Below, piece by piece: positions 7,169 to 12,377 of a stretch of 12,377 nucleotides of DNA. Position numbers and translations under genes: made by a program. The DNA is taken from positions 1 to 12,377 of the forward strand of contig CAZBKA010000089.1 in assembly GCA_964492365.1 (NCBI GenBank), given 5' to 3'. Below the pieces are notes generated by a model, which saw only the letters and a program-made list of their open reading frames with translations, had not been told where the DNA came from and made no database searches. Position 1 is the stretch's first letter, and each line of letters opens with the position of its first letter. This DNA is from JAGLTN01 sp035403325. GTDB lineage: Bacteria; Planctomycetota; Phycisphaerae; Sedimentisphaerales; Anaerobacaceae.

Positions 7169-8959
7169 TTAGCTTTTTGCCTGGTCGAGCAGAAGTCTTT
7201 TAACTTTATCGCTCGGCAGATCAAGTGCCCCAAAAGCCGATGCTGCAACAGCACGTAGCTGTGGGTCAGAATCTTTAGAGCTTATAATGTTGTAGATAGC
7301 GTCAATTGTACCATCATCAAGCTTATTTGCATTAATCTTTGCCGACAACGCCAATGAGTTAAACGCTTCGATGCGCACATCCATACCGTTCTTTTCATTC
7401 AGACCCATATCAGCGATACTCTTTTGTGCATCAGCTGTATCGAAGTACGCTAATATTTGCCCTGCCAGCTTTTGTATCTCTGTTCTGCTGTCAGAAGTAG
7501 CGCCTTTAAGAGCCTCACTTGCCAGTTTAAGATCTATAATCGTATTTCTTGTCTGTGCTAGATTAAGCATAACTTTAGCGGAACGAACAGCATACTTGTC
7601 TGCCATCGAAGCATCCCAAAGCCCAGCAACAACATTAACATCTGGATTCGTACTCAACGCAGCAGCAAGATTTTCTGTTACAAGAGGACTCTCCGGAAAT
7701 TGACTCTGAGGCCCGGCAGCTGCTATCGCTATCGCAGCACTGAATTTTACTGCTCTATCATTAAATCTAAGTGCACGAACCAGTGGCTGATCAATACCCA
7801 TTCTGAAAAGAAGGGATTTTTCACCAGCAACCGTTGCAAGTGACTCAACACACGAAAGAGCAACATGGGCATCTTCATCTTTGATCGCCCTTGCCAACGC
7901 CTGATGAATATACTCAGGACCAGCAGTTGTTGCATAAGTCATCGCATCGGCATGACCCTCTCCGAAATAATCGGGCATTTTAAGACCTGTCGCTTCTGCT
8001 TTGAAGAAAGAACCAACCCACAGACCAATAGCCATTCCAAAACTAGAATCAGCTTTCAGTGCATTTTCACATTCACGCATCGCCATCAGTTCATAGAAGT
8101 ATTTTCTATCGACACTGTGCATCATCAGTCTTTTTTCCTGCTGATCCCATAACCAGATATTACCGGTTTGCGATTCCTCGATTGGTGCAAGAGATTCCGA
8201 ATGATCATAATAATGTTCGGAAAGTCTGTAGAAAAGCTGGGCTGCCGGAAGTTTCATTGCATCTGGATCTATTTCGTTGATACTTTCCTCTGCAAGTTGA
8301 CGCAATTCTGAGGATTCATCTTTTTCAGAAACATATTTCAGATAAGCCAGCGACTGCGGGTAACCAATTTTACCCAATGCTTTAATAATCTCCGCCTTCA
8401 CAGCTATATTGTCACTCTGCAATGCCGCCGTTAGTGGTCTGATTGCATCTTTTCCAACTTGTGGCAATGCCCATATAATATTCGGTAGTTCCTCTTTCCT
8501 CGTCTCATCTGCCATGGCATCAAGCATATATACAATCGCATACTCGCCTGCATTTTTAAGTCTTTGAGCAGCTGCATACTTGCCTCTTGCTGTACTGCTA
8601 AGCCTTCTGATTTCCTCTGAAATAATCTTTGGAGTAGATCTGCGCTGATAACGTCCCTCTTCAATTACAGCCATAAGCTGATCCGTAAGTTTAGCTAATT
8701 CAGGATTGGGTTTGTTATCCTGAACCTGTAATAGGATAGAATAGCCTTGAACATTAGTTTCACTTAACGTAAGCAATTCTACAGGATCAGGGTTACTATC
8801 AATAACAGCCTGTGCGTAACCTGAAGCTAAGTCGAACCTGCCTATTTTAGTGTAATGCAGAAAATCATTCCAGTTCTCCTCAAGAGTCTGACAAAGCCCT
8901 AAAGATGTCAGAGCAAGAGTTACTATTAAACCGGCTAACACAGTCTTCCTATCAAACAT
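7169..8959 (-). CDS. Exported HEAT-repeat protein
   Basis: This 596-residue protein begins with a Sec signal peptide (residues 1 to about 23; Arg4/Lys5, then a hydrophobic core ending LGLCQ). No good lipobox is seen, since the residue before Cys is Leu. The rest is almost wholly alpha-helical. Clear HEAT-like helix pairs lie at about 138-230 ('AIRPLTAALQSDNIAVKAEIIKALGKIG' style), 345-470 ('DEDAHVALSCVESLATVAGEKSL' style) and 525-595 ('DVRIEAFNSLALSAK', 'DPQLRAVAASAFGALD'). A middle stretch (240-340), rich in Tyr, Trp and Met, interrupts them and has no recognised motif. HEAT solenoids serve as protein-binding scaffolds, and no catalytic motif is visible. ATG 8959 has GGAG 8 nt upstream. Exported HEAT proteins are common in planctomycetes and mostly uncharacterised. 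It is divergent from the CotH-kinase gene and is separated from the epimerase operon by a terminator-like repeat. Partner and role unknown. Confidence 0.8.
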   Translation of the reverse strand: MFDRKTVLAGLIVTLALTSLGLCQTLEENWNDFLHYTKIGRFDLASGYAQAVIDSNPDPVELLTLSETNVQGYSILLQVQDNKPNPELAKLTDQLMAVIEEGRYQRRSTPKIISEEIRRLSSTARGKYAAAQRLKNAGEYAIVYMLDAMADETRKEELPNIIWALPQVGKDAIRPLTAALQSDNIAVKAEIIKALGKIGYPQSLAYLKYVSEKDESSELRQLAEESINEIDPDAMKLPAAQLFYRLSEHYYDHSESLAPIEESQTGNIWLWDQQEKRLMMHSVDRKYFYELMAMRECENALKADSSFGMAIGLWVGSFFKAEATGLKMPDYFGEGHADAMTYATTAGPEYIHQALARAIKDEDAHVALSCVESLATVAGEKSLLFRMGIDQPLVRALRFNDRAVKFSAAIAIAAAGPQSQFPESPLVTENLAAALSTNPDVNVVAGLWDASMADKYAVRSAKVMLNLAQTRNTIIDLKLASEALKGATSDSRTEIQKLAGQILAYFDTADAQKSIADMGLNEKNGMDVRIEAFNSLALSAKINANKLDDGTIDAIYNIISSKDSDPQLRAVAASAFGALDLPSDKVKRLLLDQAKS

Positions 8960-9028
8960 CGAAATATCTCCAAAAAACTATCGTTCGACTATCAAAGTAA
9001 CTAAAAAACACCCCTGCAGTTACCCGCA

Positions 9029-9046
9029 CCCCGCCCAACCGCGGAG
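9029..9046 (-). promoter_or_regulatory. GC-rich hairpin in the HEAT-gene leader
   Basis: In the minus-strand transcript CUCCGC pairs with GCGGGG (one U-G pair) around a GGUUGG loop. It sits in a roughly 40-nt GC-rich island inside otherwise AT-rich DNA. A further 6-bp stem (8997-9002 / 9018-9023) lies nearer the start codon. A structured regulatory leader is possible but no known riboswitch class is recognised. Confidence 0.35.
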
Positions 9047-9052
9047 GCAGCA

Positions 9053-9069
9053 TTTAACCTAAGGTTAAA
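9053..9069. repeat. 17-bp palindrome in the HEAT-gene leader
   Basis: TTTAACCT and AGGTTAAA flank one central A (9061). It lies about 32-48 nt downstream of the predicted HEAT-gene start, so it could be an operator. The regulator is unknown. Confidence 0.4.
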
Positions 9070-9107
9070 AAATACAACCACTTACATAAAATCATTCGAC
9101 GGCTAAT

Positions 9108-9136
9108 ATAGTATAATTAAATCGATTCCATGTCAA
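9108..9136 (-). promoter_or_regulatory. Sigma70-type promoter for the HEAT-repeat gene
   Basis: On the minus strand a perfect TTGACA (9131-9136) is followed, after a 17-nt spacer, by TACTAT (9108-9113). A 5/6 TATACT also occurs at 15-nt spacing. The predicted start is near 9101, giving a leader of about 140 nt. Confidence 0.5.
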
Positions 9137-9278
9137 CAAAAAACATAGCCGGTCAACCATGCAAAATTACCTATCTTTAAATAAGGCACTAATCGTCATT
9201 TACTACCATTATTGGGTAAATTTTCTTGAAATATTAGTCGATTTATGTTAATATAGTCAATTAAATTGTCGCTTGGTT

Positions 9279-9306
9279 TTGAATAAGATAGCTAATTTAA
9301 TATAAT
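9279..9306 (+). promoter_or_regulatory. Sigma70-type promoter for the CotH-kinase gene
   Basis: TTGAAT (9279-9284), a 16-nt spacer and a perfect TATAAT (9301-9306) place the transcript start near 9313 and leave a leader of about 48 nt. GGAGA (9346-9350) lies 10 nt before the ATG at 9361. A weaker alternative is TTGAAA (9226-9231), 17 nt, TAATAT (9249-9254). Confidence 0.55.
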
Positions 9307-9360
9307 CTGGTTTAAAATTGAAATTCTGCCAATAACTTTAAAAATGGAGAAACAGCTATT

Positions 9361-12300
9361 ATGTTTAAATCTGTCTGTTCGTCACTGTTATTTTTATCAC
9401 TAGCTTTAGCAGCAACTATTTCTTCCGCTTCAATATTCCCCCCAGGAGACTTAGATTATAATGCTAAAGTGGATTTTGAAGACATCGCCCTTTTTGCACA
9501 ACAATGGCTCGAACATGGCTGCCAGCAGAATTCTTTGAGAAATCACTGGAATTTCGATGAAAGAACCTCAAACTTTGCATACGACAGCGTCTCCGGTAAC
9601 ACCGGTATTATCAGCGGGTGCAAATGGACAGACGCAAGGTTAGAAAGCGGCTTATCATTCGACGGCGACAGTTTCGTAGACATAAATGATATATCACTTA
9701 CAAACAGTTGGACAATTAGTTTTTGGGAATACAGCACTGCACCGCAAGGCGGATTGACTGCAGGTTCTGTAATTTTCGGAAACCACACTGACAATAATAA
9801 TTGCTTTTATACCATAGATAAAAGCAAAGCAAGATTCGTGAACTCTGGTTCAGGATATGTTGAGTGGACAACAGATACCGACTTTTATAAAAAATGGCGA
9901 TTTATTACTCTCGTCGGAGATGTAAACTCAGTAGAATTATACTTGGACGGAATATCACAGGGAAAACAACTAATCGATCCGGAAATAAATATTACCAGGA
10001 TCGGCACAGGTCACACGGATCTCACCAGAAACTTTATTGGAATACTCGACGATTTTCGCATTTATGGTGAAGCACTCAACCTCGAACAGATCAAGCTGCT
10101 AAACAAGACGGGAATAAGTGTCGTTAATTGTGGTGACATTGATCAATCCAACTCGATAGACATGGACGATTTTGCCTGGCTGGCAGAATACTGGCAAAAA
10201 GATTTTGGCCCCGTAGTTATTAATGAATTCATGGCTTCCAATCAAAATTGTATCACCGATGAATTTGGAACTGCCGCTGATTGGATAGAGCTTTATAATC
10301 CCACAAATACACCTGTCGATATTGGTGGTATGTATTTGAGCGATAGCAGCAATACATGGATGATACCTGCCAATGACCCTGATAAAACTACAATTAATTC
10401 ACATGATTATTTGCTGATATGGGCTGATAGCTCTCCAGCACTTGGAACCTTACACGCAGACTTTAAACTCAGTGCCGGTGGCGAAAGTATTATCCTGTAT
10501 GAAAATGACGGCTATACAATGGTTGATTCAATAGTTTTTGGTTCACAAACAACCGATGTTTCTTTTGGAAGATTCCCTGATTTAAGTGACAACTGGAAAT
10601 TCTTTTCGCAGCCAACTCCAGGCAAAACTAACTCTATAGGATATTCAGGTTTGTCAAAACCCGTAAACTTTTCAGTAAAAAGCAAATGCTTTACAGAACC
10701 TTTAACCGTTGAGTTGACAACCACCGAACAACAGGCCACCATCTACTACACAATAAATGGTGAGTTCCCGGACCAGGCTTCAGAGAAATACACAACACCG
10801 ATCACAATTGATGGAACAACCATCATCCGTGCAATAGCAAAAAATGGAGATATGGCTCCAAGCGAACCTGTAACAGAAACATACATTCAGCTATCTCCTG
10901 AAGTTGCTGATTTTAATTCTAATCTGCCCCTGTTCATTATCGAGTCGTTCGGCGACACGCGTGTAGACAACTCATCAAACGAAGAATATATCTATAATAC
11001 TTCAGTATTCATCAATACCTACAACAATGAAAGAGCATATTTGACAAACCCCACTGAATATTTCGGTAGAAGCGGCATCAGGGTAAGGGGCTCTTCCACC
11101 GCCGGCGCAGCAAAACATCAGTACGCATTCGAAATATGGGATGAATACAACGAGGATAAAGATGCCTCTATTTTCGGTTTGCCTTCAGAATCCGACTGGG
11201 TAGTGCAAGGCCCGTATTCTGACAAAACTTTAATGCGAAATTACCTCGTTTACAATTGGAGCAACGCCATGGGCCAATACGCACCAAGAGTTGTTTACAT
11301 GGAAGGGTTCATCAACACTGGTGGTGGCCCAATAACCATGGCTGATTACGTTGGTGTATTCTATTTAATAGAGAAAATTAAGCGGGATAAAAATCGTGTT
11401 GCAATCGAAAAGCTTACACCTTATGACAACGAAGAACCAGAAATAACAGGCGGATATATTATCAAAAATGACAGGTCTGATCCTGGTGAAACCACAGGTA
11501 TATCGAGCCAGATGGGAACATTGTGGTTCCATGATCCGGAATCACAGGAATTAACAACCGTCCAGCAAACATACATGAGGAATTATATTAATACTTTCCA
11601 GACTGCACTGTCATCCAGTTATTTTGATGAACCGGAAACAGGATATGCAAAATACGCCGATCCAAACACTTTCATCGACAGTCAGATATTGGTCGAAATG
11701 GCAAAGAATATCGATGGCTACAGACTAAGTACATTTATGCACAAGGACCGTGGCGGCAAGCTGAAAATGGGCCCAGCATGGGATTATAACTTGTCACTCG
11801 GAAATGCAAATTATGGGACTGGTTGGACTCCTGTTGGTTGGTATTATCCATTGTCACCAACCGCATACACCTGGTATGCCAAAATGTTCCGAGATAACGA
11901 ATTCTACATGAATTATATTGACAGATGGTTCAGCCTCCGTAAGGGTATATTTGCAACAGATGCTTTGATGAATGACATCGATAAAAACGCTGCTTACCTC
12001 GATGAGGCACAGAAAAGAAATTATGTAAGATGGCCAAGAATAAATCAATACGATTGGCCCAATCCAGGTTGGGGACAAGGTGAAGAACTGGTCTATAACA
12101 ATCCGCCTCTTACTTACCCGGCACATATCGAATTTATGAAAAATTGGCTCAAGGGAAGAGTTAAATGGATCGATAACCAGTTCCCCAAACCACCCGTATT
12201 CAATCAGGATGGAGGCGTAGTAAATGCCGGTTTTGAATTAACCATTAGACAAGCAGAGGCCCTGCCTTACCTTCACAAGTATATAGATTATAATGATAGA

Positions 12301-12377
12301 TGGAGCTATCTCGATAATGGGACAAATCAGAAAGTATTGTGGTCAACTGTCAATTATACTGGTCATAACAATTGGCC
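9361..12377 (+). CDS. Large exported LamG / LTD / CotH-kinase multidomain protein, 3' end cut by window
   Basis: The frame is open for 1005 codons to the window edge. Residues 1-23 form a Sec signal peptide ending SSA. Then come a dockerin-like calcium loop, GDLDYNAKVDFEDIALFAQQWL (29-50), a LamG-like domain (about 61-252, closing 'GILDDFRIYGEALN'), a second loop, GDIDQSNSIDMDDFAWLAEYW (258-278), a lamin-tail domain (285-424, 'VVINEFMASN' ... 'PTPGKTN'), a chitobiase C-terminal-like domain (about 441-515, 'IYYTINGEFPD'), and a CotH-kinase domain (about 521-830). The CotH part shows GIRVRGSS (572-579), YSDKTLMRNYL (619-629), VGVFYLIEKI (664-673) and MGPAWDYNLSLGN (803-815). Asp808 fits the metal-binding Asp. 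Residues from about 945 begin further beta modules, including a 'RWSYLDNGTNQ' (980-990) sandwich-domain start. Spore-coat CotH is an atypical protein kinase. In planctomycetes such proteins are large cell-surface proteins of unknown target. The anchor is not visible. Confidence 0.85.
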   Translation, partial: MFKSVCSSLLFLSLALAATISSASIFPPGDLDYNAKVDFEDIALFAQQWLEHGCQQNSLRNHWNFDERTSNFAYDSVSGNTGIISGCKWTDARLESGLSFDGDSFVDINDISLTNSWTISFWEYSTAPQGGLTAGSVIFGNHTDNNNCFYTIDKSKARFVNSGSGYVEWTTDTDFYKKWRFITLVGDVNSVELYLDGISQGKQLIDPEINITRIGTGHTDLTRNFIGILDDFRIYGEALNLEQIKLLNKTGISVVNCGDIDQSNSIDMDDFAWLAEYWQKDFGPVVINEFMASNQNCITDEFGTAADWIELYNPTNTPVDIGGMYLSDSSNTWMIPANDPDKTTINSHDYLLIWADSSPALGTLHADFKLSAGGESIILYENDGYTMVDSIVFGSQTTDVSFGRFPDLSDNWKFFSQPTPGKTNSIGYSGLSKPVNFSVKSKCFTEPLTVELTTTEQQATIYYTINGEFPDQASEKYTTPITIDGTTIIRAIAKNGDMAPSEPVTETYIQLSPEVADFNSNLPLFIIESFGDTRVDNSSNEEYIYNTSVFINTYNNERAYLTNPTEYFGRSGIRVRGSSTAGAAKHQYAFEIWDEYNEDKDASIFGLPSESDWVVQGPYSDKTLMRNYLVYNWSNAMGQYAPRVVYMEGFINTGGGPITMADYVGVFYLIEKIKRDKNRVAIEKLTPYDNEEPEITGGYIIKNDRSDPGETTGISSQMGTLWFHDPESQELTTVQQTYMRNYINTFQTALSSSYFDEPETGYAKYADPNTFIDSQILVEMAKNIDGYRLSTFMHKDRGGKLKMGPAWDYNLSLGNANYGTGWTPVGWYYPLSPTAYTWYAKMFRDNEFYMNYIDRWFSLRKGIFATDALMNDIDKNAAYLDEAQKRNYVRWPRINQYDWPNPGWGQGEELVYNNPPLTYPAHIEFMKNWLKGRVKWIDNQFPKPPVFNQDGGVVNAGFELTIRQAEALPYLHKYIDYNDRWSYLDNGTNQKVLWSTVNYTGHNNW

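Larger units (their letters stand above)
8960..9360. other. Divergent promoter region between the HEAT and CotH genes
   Basis: These 401 nt contain no ORF of note. They hold a minus-strand promoter and GC-rich leader for the HEAT gene and one or two plus-strand promoter candidates for the CotH gene. They also hold a 17-bp palindrome, a near-duplicate 18-19-mer (9104-9122 and 9249-9266), and a 10-bp direct repeat with one mismatch in the HEAT leader (8980-8989 and 9091-9100). Confidence 0.6.

Noticed and set aside
10512..10742. Minus-strand frames inside the CotH-kinase gene (also near 9543-9794 and 11854-12126)
   Set aside because: They are antisense to a continuous plus-strand coding frame with recognisable domains throughout.

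Overview
The window looks like chromosomal DNA from an AT-rich planctomycete, most likely a Phycisphaerae/Sedimentisphaerales-type bacterium. This is inferred from protein style, not from a marker gene. The clues are large exported proteins built from LamG, lamin-tail (LTD), chitobiase-type and CotH-kinase modules, short dockerin-like calcium loops ending in 'A..WL', an exported HEAT-repeat protein, and a bacterial deoxyhypusine-synthase-like protein. There are no tRNA, rRNA, CRISPR or insertion-sequence signals.

Layout. Positions 1-486 (minus) hold the N-terminal part of an exported LamG-like protein that runs off the left edge. It has a good sigma70-type promoter far upstream (772-800) and a leader of about 280 nt. 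Next comes a minus-strand run of five intracellular enzymes, read right to left from 7032 to 1061: an AGE/cellobiose-2-epimerase family sugar epimerase, a deoxyhypusine-synthase-like protein of unknown reaction, a fusion of an RfaE1-like PfkB sugar kinase with a HAD phosphatase, a DUF89-family metal-dependent phosphatase, and an Mrp/NBP35-type Fe-S carrier ATPase. The first three are separated by only 13-14 nt and are almost certainly co-transcribed. The last two follow after 63 and 41 nt and may belong to the same transcript. A perfect 15-bp inverted repeat followed by a T-tract (7072-7124) separates this operon from the exported HEAT-repeat protein upstream (7169-8959, minus).

Positions 8960-9360 form a divergent promoter region. 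It contains a predicted promoter for each side, a 17-bp palindrome, a GC-rich hairpin in the HEAT-gene leader and a near-duplicate AT-rich 18-19-mer. From 9361 to the right edge (plus) lies a very large exported multidomain protein. Its order is signal peptide, dockerin-like loop, LamG, second dockerin-like loop, LTD, chitobiase C-terminal-like domain, CotH kinase, then the start of further beta modules. It is cut by the window end.

How the genes may work together: the epimerase, DHS-like protein and kinase-phosphatase fusion suggest a small sugar or sugar-phosphate pathway. RfaE1-type kinases act at C1 of heptose 7-phosphate, and a phosphatase step follows in the known ADP-heptose route, so a heptose-like product for a surface polymer is one testable idea. 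The DUF89 protein fits as a damage-control phosphatase for stray sugar phosphates. The exported LamG, LTD and CotH proteins suggest a cell surface that carries or binds polysaccharide. No function of the cluster as a whole is proven by the sequence.
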